Translations under genes and position numbers: made by a program | Notes under the pieces: model-generated | Seen by the model: the letters and a program-made list of their open reading frames with translations, nothing else | What the model was told of the DNA's origin: nothing | The model's database searches: none | From: Dermacentor variabilis | Taxonomy: Eukaryota; Arthropoda; Arachnida; Ixodida; Ixodidae | Length of the DNA: 64,000 nt | Direction of reading: 5' to 3' | Assembly: GCF_050947875.1 (NCBI RefSeq) | Contig: NC_134574.1 | Coordinates: 151,225,434 to 151,289,433, forward strand | In this document: positions 48,130 through 57,640 of the stretch, one piece after another | How positions within the stretch are numbered: position 1 is the first letter of the stretch | Layout of the letters: every line of letters starts with the position of its first letter

Positions 48130-48245
48130 CCCTTCATTTTTCTCCCCATTTCCCTTTCCCCTTGTGTAATGTAGCAAACCGAGTGCGGCCTGGTTAGCCT
48201 CCCTGCCTTCCCTTTTATTTGTTTTCTCTTTCTTTCTTTCTTGCC
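48130..48245 (+). repeat. pyrimidine-rich dispersed repeat, copy C, forward
   Basis: CCCATTTCCCTTTCCCCTTG, then TGTAATGTAGCAAACCGAGT, GCGGCCTGGTTAGCCTCCCT and GCCTTCCC, followed by TTTCTTTC-type sequence. It aligns with the reverse copy at 43.5 kb. Confidence 0.65.
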
Positions 48246-50309
48246 TTGAAAAATATTCTTCGAGTATCTCCAGTCTAAGGCTACACTGACAATTTTGAAG
48301 TATGGCGTGCAGTCTTGTGTAAGATAACTAATCCCCTTTCATCATCGCGGTCATGAGGTAAACAAAAATTAACAGGCTCAAAACATGGGATAAACTTGAT
48401 GAGAGCTCTAAAAAACAGTCTTCACTCACTTGCCACCAGAGATAAGTGTAATCAAGAAAATGAACGCCCGCGAAGTCTGAATGAATGGCGGCGCGCGCTA
48501 CCCAAAGCGAGCTCATTATGATTCCCTATATATTATATACGTCTTTTAATTTATTCCTCATCTGTCTTCTATATATGTCTATGAGAGCCGTTGCGGATTT
48601 GGACATGCAGAAACTACAGCTATATATTTTACGAATCACCGCTCCTTCTCTATGTCACCGTCCATTAGCGTTGTGCAGGGCTTAAGGCTATACGCAAATA
48701 TACGGGGACTCATCCAAATCAAAGAACTTAGCATAAGACCATGAAAATTATACTAGTCCGTCCATGGGAGTAATGAATGGCGAGTGTACTGACTGACAGG
48801 GCTGTGACTGTGCTTGTTTTCGTGTCTTATTCAACGTGCTTTAGCGTGGACTTTTCTTCGGGATGGTGGACAGGATGTTGATTCTAAGCAAGAGAAAGAA
48901 ACAGAGTAAAATAAAAAGAAAGAAGGTCATCGCACTTGACGCCGAAGAAATGTGGGAAGGCTGCTTAGCCAGCGGCATATTATAGCTCATTTCCATTCCC
49001 GATTACAGGCCCACACTGGAGCGGTTCTCCACTGAGCAGCGTGACGTAATTAATGTAAGTGCATTCGCCGCCGCTTCGTTAAGTGCGACGTGGGCCTAAG
49101 TTTTCGTGGGGGAGAAAAGACGGGGTTGTCGGACCCAGCTATCGCGTGGAGTTGAAACCGAGGGAAAGAGGGAGAGAGGGAGGGAACCTGCACAATGGGG
49201 CATATCGTTCCTTGTAGGTCTTACAGACGCTCGCGCAGGCGTTCACCTCCTTTCGTTTCCGCAGCTATGGCGTTAATTAGTAATACGCGGGTGCTCCCAG
49301 GTCGAGGTTTAGGGATTCTGTTTCACGCGTCGATGGAGTCTCATTTGGGAGAGGGAGGGGGGACGGGGGCATCCCGACTTTTAGTTCGGATCTGTGTATC
49401 GGCGCAGTACTCTAAGCTCAAACTGCACACCGCCATTCGCTGTCAGTACGTGTTAAGCGCCTTGCCGCGCAACAGGATGTCCATCGAGCGCCGAGGTATG
49501 TTAGTGTAGCTTTGCAAAAAGGCTGATGAATAAACAAGAGTAGCATAGAATGTCGAAAACGGAGCTCATAAAAAACTGATTTAGACAGTCTTTGTCTTGC
49601 GTATAGACTACGCTTAGACTGCCTCCTCAAAGGCGCGTTGCTTCGTTTATGAAATCGCGCAGACTGGTTGCAGGCAACAGTGATTAAGTTTTATTTCATT
49701 CGGGGCCATTCTTCAGCACATGCATCCAAACTAATTGGTTACCGAAGGCATTCGTAGAACAGTCAATGAAAAACACGAGTTCATAAATTCAGAAGCCTTC
49801 TACAGACATTCTTAACTCATAAGGACAAAATATCTTAAGACTTTTATAGACCATGTAAATGAATATTTGCGGAGGGGCACAATGTCGTCATTCCTTTAGA
49901 GGTGAAGTGATATGACAGAAGAATTGCGCGTTGAACGAAGGAGAAGAAAAAGAGTTGTTCCCATTGTGTTACAATTGCTGTTCTAATTTATTTTAACGGC
50001 GAACATTGCGGTAATATTGATGACGATGATGAAAACGATTTAGTCATTGAAAAAAAAAGGTAAAGAGAAAACTAAACTTACTACGCAGGCAACAGCACAA
50101 GATGCATTTTTCGAAGAGGTTTAAAGGTTTTCAGTTAACTTTCAACATAGTTTTCTCTCAAGCATATATGATCGCATAACGCAGTCCAAATGACTCTAAA
50201 CAATGAATACTCGCAAGCGTAATTGCTCACAGCTTAATACAATAAACAAGAGTGCCTATTCGTTGGCATTTACCTTTTTTTTCTTTCTCTTTAGTAACTG
50301 AAACACTCC
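48246..50309. other. unassigned DNA
   Basis: No gene or repeat recognised. A purine-rich GGGAGAGAGGGAGGG patch lies near 49170. Confidence 0.45.
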
Positions 50310-51230
50310 CGCACTGGGCTGCTAAATCTTGGTGCAACAGTGACAGTGCTGGCATTTTCTAATCGGTTTACGAGGCTCTCCGGTTTCCCCGGACAAGAAC
50401 CATCAATCACGCGACAACATTTATAGCAACCACTCCGGCGGATCAGAGCATAATTAAGTGGGCTGGGTGACCGCCCGCTCAATCCTAGGGCATCGGGCGA
50501 AGGCTGCAATTAAACGATCACCCCTCCACTAAACCGATATGAGAATCGCAAAGGACAAGTAGGGTCTTCCAAGTCCCCGGTGAATTTCAGCACGTGCTTT
50601 GGGCTACGAGTAGTTTGTGTTCCTGTCAGCCAGGGCGTCACCGCGGGGACAGTGCTTAACGGCGCCTGCACTCTGCGCTCTCACACTAGCCGGGCGCCCC
50701 GAAAGATGCCCTTCCGGTGCATCTCGGGTTGGCGTATCATAGATCATTAGTTCTGTTAGTATATCATGCGAACAAAAGAAGAAATAGAGAAAGGAATGAA
50801 AGAACGGTATAGAGAAGCCGCGTGCGCCTCACCACGGGAGGCACAGTCGGTGGGTCTCCCAAATGAGCCGCAATCGAATTACGCACGGGTCTGTCCCCCT
50901 ACCGCGGGCAGCCCTCTCTTCTCGTGAGTCATATGCATATTCGCCCTTGTTAAACCCCTCCTTTAGTACAGATTGCGTGAATGAAGAGATTAACGAGTGA
51001 GGTAACTAACAAATTTGGCTGGCGATGCATAGTGCGGAGTTCGCCGCTGTTTTTCGTTGTGTTGTTTATTACGATACTAAACGGGTGAACGGGCACCTTC
51101 AACCCATGAAGGAGGCGCCCAAACTGACAAACCGCAACCTATCACGCCAGCGGCGATGCCTGTATTAAGCGACCGGTAATTCTTTTTCTACATTCTACAA
51201 TCGGTCCCCACAGAAAATGATGAGATTTCG
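50310..51230. promoter_or_regulatory. repeat-free, homeobox-site-rich stretch, possible enhancer
   Basis: No coding frame or repeat is apparent. It holds a CCATCAATCA site at 50400 (TGATTGATGG on the minus strand, a Pbx/Hox-type motif), TAATTA at 50451, CAATTAA at 50508 and a TTGTTTAT fork-head-like site near 51064. Such short motifs are common by chance, so the call rests on their clustering and the absence of repeats. Confidence 0.15.
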
Positions 51231-53756
51231 GCAGCTCAAACAAAACATACAAGTGAATCATATATAGTGTGGCTTGATCAGCTGAATCTAGACGTGCAGG
51301 AAAGAATTTCCTTCGTCAACCATGCAAATTCATGTTTGTCATCTGCCTAACGAAAAACTCGAGCACTTCACAAAATATTTGGGCAGACAGCATGCAGCAT
51401 GAATTTCAAAGTCAAGGGACGGCTTCTCTGCAAACCTGCGGAGCCTTGCTGCTAGAGACGCCTGATTGTTAGCTCTATCGTTAACTATATTCGTTAACGA
51501 GAACGGGTGTTGTGACGTTGCACTACCTCCCGCAGGGCCTTGCCAGCTCACAACCCGCATTAAGTGGTTGCGAGCACATTTATCGTGCGCTGGTATTTGG
51601 ATAGCGCCAGCAAGTCATCACGCTATTGCTTTGTCCACGCGAGATTGATTGATTGATTCAGCTTCGATTATAGTGTACCTGGGAAGGGCCGTATTCACTC
51701 GGCCAGAGTAAATTCACGTTAAGCTTAAGCAAGAGCCAAAGAAACTTTAGCTTTCTTCATATGTATATGAATATCTCCGTTTACCAGCCCTTATATCACC
51801 GCAAGTTCTTTCATTTTTTTTAGCTATAGTGCTAATGAACAGGAGCGACTGCGGAGGACGCCTGGAAACGGACAGCATCCAACGCCAACTAAAGAGTGGG
51901 TTGCCAAATTGAGTGCACGGGGTCACTAAATGGCACTTTAACTTGATTTTAACGCGAGGGTGCGCTCAGTCGTCACGTTTTTATTCTTCGCTATCTTCAC
52001 ACGGGGCTTTATTAATTGACATAGCCACCATTCTTGCCTGTGTAAGACTAATGTTGTCGACCGCAGTCACGATAAATCACTCCCCGCGCACGCGAGGACA
52101 AAGGCTTCATCACCAAATGGAACACTGATGACCTATAGCTTCTCCCGACTCTATTTCACTTTGCCAGCACGCATGGAGGGGTGACAAAACAGCATTCTTG
52201 TGGTTCCGCTGCCCGGAAACGCGATAGCTCGACCGAGGGTCAATTTGTCGTGCTCTGGTGGGAGTAGAAGTGAGGTGAACAATTCGCTGGCGTTCTTCGT
52301 ACGCTTCTGTAATTCCTGAAACGAAGCAACAGCAACAAAACAAGAATGCACGAAGTCCCCCACTTCTAGCCTCTCTCCCAGTGAAGGAAAAAAAAAGTAA
52401 CACGATACGCAAGTAGTTTCCTGGAACAACGGCGAATGAATCGTTCCGAGACTATATGCTGCCTTCATAACTGAGAGTCGGTGGAACAGAAGAGCGCGGG
52501 TCTTAGATATTACTTTTTGTGTTCTGTTACAAATGTGTATTTCACTTATTTGGACGCATTGACGCCTACTCGTGACCAGCCATCGGCCAGAGGGCAGTAG
52601 AGCCGAGAAGTGTCGCGGGAGGTGGGGGGGTGGACTTTGTCATCGGGGTCTGCCTCGCCTCGCGTGTGGGGCATTCAGAGTCTTGCTTGATCGCGTTCAC
52701 CCCATCATAACTCATGGCGCCCGGTGGAAAAAAGAAAGAGGTGGGGGGAGTAGAGATGAAAAAATGCGGTCATTTTTCTTTTTCGGGGCAGTTTCAAGCG
52801 CGGTTCTGTACAGCGCTGCTGGGATATAGTGCAGTGCTTTGCCGTTGTGCACGAGGTCAGGTACTGCGCTTCTTCTTCTGCCAACCGCGCAGTGTCTGAC
52901 GCCAAATTAGGCCACTAGTGTCTTAGAGAGCTGTCGATCTGTTTGTTCTTTTATTTATTTGACCACAAGTAACAACCGAACAAGGAAAGATCATCCGGGG
53001 GCCAGCGCTTCGACAAGAAACTTACCCTACACAGGCTTTTGACAAAGGTCAGTTCCATAACCAAAACGTCCGTTTTAGATGGAGAATTCGAGTCGTCACT
53101 TTCCTTTGGATATTTTTCATCAAGCATGTCTTAAGAATCTTTGCAGCTATCTGTGAATCTGTGTCCGTTACGGCTTTTCGAGTTAGTAAGCGATAACTTA
53201 ACGTGCGTTACATTAAGCATAGGAAGTATATTGCAATTGTAATTACAGATGGTTAAGCGCGGTTCACAGAATGTGCTTACGAAGACAGTTTTTGGACAAT
53301 ATGCTAAACCACTAGTCACAGTGCATTCCTATACATGTTCAAATAATGATTTTAACGAGTTGGTGCCCTTGCAAAACCGAACCTAAGCACGCGCAAATAG
53401 GGAGGCTGCATGATGCACAACAAGCAGTCACACTTTGCAGTCCACTTCAAGTGCAATATTGAGAGGCGTTACATACAATCACAGGAGTATGGAGGTAGTA
53501 GTAGTTCACAGAGTCTTAACGTGCTTTTTATTCCATAGTTCCTTCAGCCTTTGATGAAGTACGTAACATATATTAGGCATAAACCGTGGTCTCTCACACT
53601 TCCACGTGCTTCTGATTTCACCGGTGGCCTCGTCCGCCTATAGACGACGTATTGGTTCAAATAGTTTCCTTAATATCGGCTATAGCACCGGGGATCGGAT
53701 CGACGTACAGTGGGAATGTATCGAGGCACTCTTCTAGTTTCCAGTTCTGTCCCACG
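51231..53756. other. unassigned DNA
   Basis: A GATTGATTGATTGATT patch lies near 51644. GC-rich, purine-skewed sequence lies at 52560-52760. No gene or named repeat. Confidence 0.45.
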
Positions 53757-53895
53757 TCAGTGCTGGATGGTTCGATGGATGGATGGATGCTATATGAGCG
53801 TCCCCTCTGGAACGGGGTGGTGAGTTGCGCCACCAAGCTCTTGTTGTTATATTGCCTAATGTCCTACCTATGTTAACGAAGAAAAAAAAAGATTA
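53757..53895 (+). repeat. GATGGATG-led dispersed repeat
   Basis: A GATGGATGGATG run is followed by CTATATGAGCGTCCCCTCTG, GAACGGGGTGGTGAGTTGCG, CCACCAAGCTC and CCTAATGTCCTACC. I recall this order as a common tick dispersed element. It ends in an A-rich GAAGAAAAAAAAAGA tract. Its class is unknown to me. The next 250 bp may also belong to it. Confidence 0.5.
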
Positions 53896-54480
53896 AAAGG
53901 AAAAAGAAGAAACCACGTTTAATTCCCATAACCAAACTTTATGAACTATACTGTGAACTTTGCTTTTGCGCGACTCCGTTCTTTGTCGTTTCTCTACTTC
54001 TGCTGGAGGCAGAAGGTCAGCGTCCTCTACGGACGTTCCCAGGCCACAGTAAAAGGTCATCGTCGACGTTGTCTGCCCCGAGTTGGTTTTCATACCAATC
54101 AGCCGCCAGACTTACTCATGTAGATTCGTGTTCCACATCTCCGCTCCCTCTGTCTCTCTCTCTCTTTCCTTTTTTTTTTTCGGAGGGGAGGATCGGTTTA
54201 TGCGGTAGACAGGTTTTCACCATCATGTGTAACTAAATCTTCTATGCCCTAGGCCAAACTAAAGCAAAAAGTTATCAGAAAGCAATAATAACCAGGCCGC
54301 ACTTTTCAATATTATTCAATGACCAAAATATCCTTATAGTAGCAGATACTGAATGACTCATGTTTTCTCGTAACAGATTTTTGAACGCATTAGCTTTGAA
54401 AAGCGTTGGCATCCGAACAAAACATCAATTGATCAAAAACTTGGATACTGGAACTAATCAACAGTGGAATATGTATCTGG
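53896..54480. other. unassigned DNA
   Basis: Includes a CTCTCTCTCTCTTTCCTTTT tract near 54150. Nothing else recognised. Confidence 0.4.
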
Positions 54481-54620
54481 AGGCAGCGTTCCTCGACAAG
54501 GATAGTTGTCAGGGCGACAAGTGTTTTTGCCGTGAAGGAGACAAGTGGGTTTGTCGAAACGTTGGCTCCTATGACAGTCCTCTTGCAACCCTGTTGATCA
54601 CTTGAAGAGGTTTAGACATT
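54481..54620 (+). ncRNA. Penelope-like 5' repeat remnant with hammerhead-like core
   Basis: GTGAAGGA at 54532-54539 is followed by a five-base-pair stem, GACAA…TTGTC, closing a six-base loop, then GAAAC at 54556-54560 and GTTGGCTCC. A CTGANGA-stem-GAAA order is the hammerhead ribozyme core known from Penelope-like elements. The first box is imperfect: GTGAAGGA in place of CTGANGA. A recalled tick sequence ending GTCGAAACGTTGGCTCC supports a Penelope origin. Cleavage activity is unlikely given the altered core. The overlapping 81-codon frame is probably fortuitous. Confidence 0.4.
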
Positions 54621-56129
54621 TGACTTTGTCACAAGAAATTGAAAAAATGCTCTAAAAGAAACCAAGGTGGCAGTTTCTCTTTTCTTTAATTGTATCCTCG
54701 TTTGCTACCTTCAAGCAGGCACTGAGAATACCACTAGCCACTAAGCTCACATATTAGTTACTCCCAGGCAAATGATAAAACGACTTATATGTGACCATCA
54801 GTTCACCTCAGTGCTGCGGATAATTAATGCTGTGCTCGCAAATAAAAGGGCGAAGCCCCCGGTTTTTCTCGTGTTCCTGAAATCGCCCTATGTTTACCTC
54901 TCAACACGTAAATATTCTTCCGTTACTTAAAGTTCTGTTTAAATTAGCAGAAGGTCAATAGATAACTTACTGTTTGGGCTTTGCATGATACCCGATACGT
55001 CAGGCTTTCTGCACATGCGCCGCCTCTCCGCCAAGCCGTGAACATACCAAGAGGTGATTGTTTTAGCATACGGTCATCCAATATCACGGTATAATGTAAA
55101 TTGAAATCAGAAAGTTATTGAAGATTATGACTTCTACAGAGCGTTCTGAGTCGCCAACGCGTCATCAATGCTGATGCATCTGCTAGGCAAAAATCGAGAC
55201 CCTCCGAGTTCGCTACCATCTTTCTAGGCTTAAGAGCGCCAAAACAAACAGCTGCCTCGATAATAACGGCACAAAATTGGTAACAATTGATCCACAGCGC
55301 GTGACGATGGGCCGAAGCGGTGGCTGATTTTGCCCCTTATTTCTGTGTCTCATAATGCTAGAGAAATTTTTCAGGCTAAATTGGGATCGATGCGAATTGG
55401 TCTGGGCTGGTTTGGGCGCGGCCATGTTGTTACGCCATCACTGTAACTTACATGGCAGTCAGCAGTATACGACATGCCGGCGCAGTGGGCTCGACGTATC
55501 ACGTATCGCACAAAGCTAGCTCTCTCGATTATAATGACTAAATGCCGGGTTTTAACGTCCGAGACTGCCAGTGTCGCACAACGGACCGAGACAAGCCCCG
55601 AAGTCATGTGACATATGGGCTGATTTCGAATACCTTGGCTTCTTAACAATGCACCCATAGCAAGGTACACGATCGTTATTACGGGCCGCACCAAGCTGAT
55701 TGTGGTCGTAATGGCTGGAAATCAAAAGGCGGACGCGACGTCCGGTCAGCAGAGGACCGGCTGCGGTTGACCAGCAGTAGTGACATTCTGACTGCTGAAC
55801 GTGGCTTCGCGTGTTGTGCTCCCGGATGCGGTGGCTGCATTTCGATAGTGGTGACGTGCAAGATGCTCGTACACGGTGCTTTGGGTTCAAGTTAAGGAAT
55901 GCTGGATATTTGAATTTATTCCGGCGGTTTCACGCCCACAAATATGACACAGCTACGGCGTCTGTGACACTCCGTGAACTGATCTTGCGTCTCGAAAGCT
56001 CGTGCTTTAGCTTTTACGTTACTCGAGAGTAGAACAGCATAGCTGCTCCGGTATCTCAGTGCGTTTTTAGGAAACATGACGAAGTTACCTAGCGAAAGGA
56101 TAGACATTTGGGCGAGTTGGTACGTTAAC
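54621..56129. other. unassigned DNA, possible SINE tail relic near 55540
   Basis: TAAATGCCGGGTTTTAACGT near 55541 resembles a reversed SINE tail but is not followed by a body. Overlapping minus-strand frames at 55371-55890 have no recognisable content. Confidence 0.4.
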
Positions 56130-56930
56130 ATGATTTTGGGTTCTAGCGCGAAGTGAAACACGGACACAGAAAGGAAGCAGACAGGACAAGCGCTAACTCA
56201 CAACTAAATTTTTATTGAAACGAAGAACATATATAAGGGCGATTGCAAAAAACCGTAGCATGAGAACATGACAAAGTAAAAAGCATCAGTTAAACATATC
56301 AGGGGGTATGGAAGTCAAAGAACAAAAATTATTTCAGATTAGTACACGTATTGCGAAGGTACTCAAATTCGCAATCTAACAGAGACAACGAAGCATGACT
56401 GACGCAAGTGTCTCCTAATCTTTTTATGTGGAAAGCCTCGATAATTTCCCGCGTGGTTTGGCATCTATGTCTAGAAAGAATTTTCGTGTCTTCAAAGAAA
56501 GGATTGCAACCACAATCGAAACAATGTGCCGCTAAATGTGATGCGTTAGGGTTGTTTAGTGAATGTTTGTGTTCTTTTAGTCTAATGTTAATGCACCTAC
56601 CACTCTGTCCAATGTAAGCTTTCCCACACGCGAGTGGAATGTGATACACTATACCCGTGTTGCAAGGGACTAAGGGGGACACATGTTTAACCCCGCAATC
56701 ATCTTTTCTTTTTTTGCCTTCCTGTTCAAGTCTCCTATTTATCAAAGGGCACATGCTAGCCAACTTGCGTGGGGCCGAGAAAACGGTATTGACGTCATAC
56801 CTATTGGCCACATTCTTTAATCCATGGGATAATCTATGTATGTAGGGTACTACAGCAAACTTCGTTTCTTTTTTCTGTTTTTCTTGTTTCTTACCAGGGC
56901 TTTTTACCCATTTTGAAAAATGGGTAAGAA
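56130..56930 (-). mobile_element. Penelope-like retroelement, 5'-truncated
   Basis: On the minus strand a coding segment with a GIY-YIG nuclease is followed by a 3' UTR with AATAAA and a distal GTGTCCGTGTTTCACTTCGC segment that I recall from tick Penelope-like elements. The reverse transcriptase that should precede the nuclease is absent. The upstream edge has a near-perfect hairpin, TTACCCATTTT…AAAAATGGGTAA, at 56904-56927, which may mark a rearranged junction. Upstream of the coding part the frame stays open to about 57020 without recognisable content. Confidence 0.75.
56329..56890 (-). CDS. GIY-YIG endonuclease domain of a Penelope-like element, partial
   Basis: The frame reads KFAVVPYIHRLSHGLKNVA and then continues from Met at 56811 for 160 codons. 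Counting from that Met, the GIY-YIG module starts with GIVY at 53-56 and YIG at 66-68. The conserved Arg is in IRLKEH (about 77) and the conserved Glu in TREIIEAF (122 or 125). A Cys/His-containing CFDCGC segment lies between, typical of the Penelope variant. The linker before it, with a CPLINRR motif, also fits that family. In an intact element this nuclease cuts the target DNA to prime reverse transcription. The domain is uninterrupted here, but the reverse transcriptase is missing, so it is a fragment. Confidence 0.85.
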
Positions 56931-57300
56931 AAAAATTGAAGTTACCTAGACCGTAGCTGACACCTGGGGAAGGAAATCTCGGACCGACAGAAATAAAGAC
57001 GAGAGATCGGATTTCCCTTTAGGGAGAGTAAAGGCTGGCCCGCCGAACACAAGAAGGCGTCAAACGAAAGGTGCTAATATAGAGGAAATAAAACTGAGAT
57101 TAATTTATTAAATATTATGTAAACTTTTCTTACTACCATGTCAACGTTTTTGACCATGTTATGCATAGAAATATAACACAGGCGTGCAAACACGGAGGTT
57201 TAACAGCAGAACGATGATTATAGTTTCTTCGCCTGTATAGAGTAGCACGCCAAAACAGGGGCGATGTGAAGCTCCGTTCCTAATCTGGGCGCAGTCGATT
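56931..57300. other. unassigned DNA flanking the Penelope-like element
   Basis: GTAGCTGACACCTGGGGAAG through AAGGCTGGCCCGCCGAACAC has a conserved-repeat look and may be the element's upstream region. I cannot prove it. Confidence 0.3.
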
Positions 57301-57640
57301 CATGTGGTCCGTGCATTCTCATCCGGTGTGACACAGCGCCCTCTGAGTGGGTTTTCGCGTGCCCACGCTGTTTATTCGGGCACGTGTGTTTGGCGTTAGT
57401 GTGATCGCTTTCACAAACGCGATGGCACGTGACGGTATGGAGTTCCTGTTGAGTGCGTTGGAAAGATTGATGCGGCGTTCCCTGTCTAACGCGTTGCTGA
57501 AGAGTCTTATGTGCGCAAACAACGGGTCACGGTGCTACGCACTCAGAGAACCGTTGCGGGAAGCGTTGTCTACGGGCGCGCATTGCACCACGACTGATGA
57601 GTGAGAGAGCGTGGCACCTGTGTAACCAGGAGTTAAGACC
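57301..57640 (+). repeat. unclassified candidate dispersed repeat with an 85-codon open frame
   Basis: An open plus-strand frame contains MEFLLSALERLMRRSLSNAL and a CYALREPL segment, with regular codon-like texture from 57347 to 57604. I have a weak impression of having seen similar sequence repeatedly in tick DNA, but cannot name it. No domain is recognised. Confidence 0.25.

Noticed and set aside
47575..48169. 176-codon minus and 117-codon plus frames
   Set aside because: They overlap each other and neither shows a motif or family resemblance.
54360..54605. Cys-rich 81-codon frame resembling a small secreted inhibitor
   Set aside because: The Cys-rich part overlaps the Penelope hammerhead-like motif, and there is no signal peptide or conserved cysteine framework.
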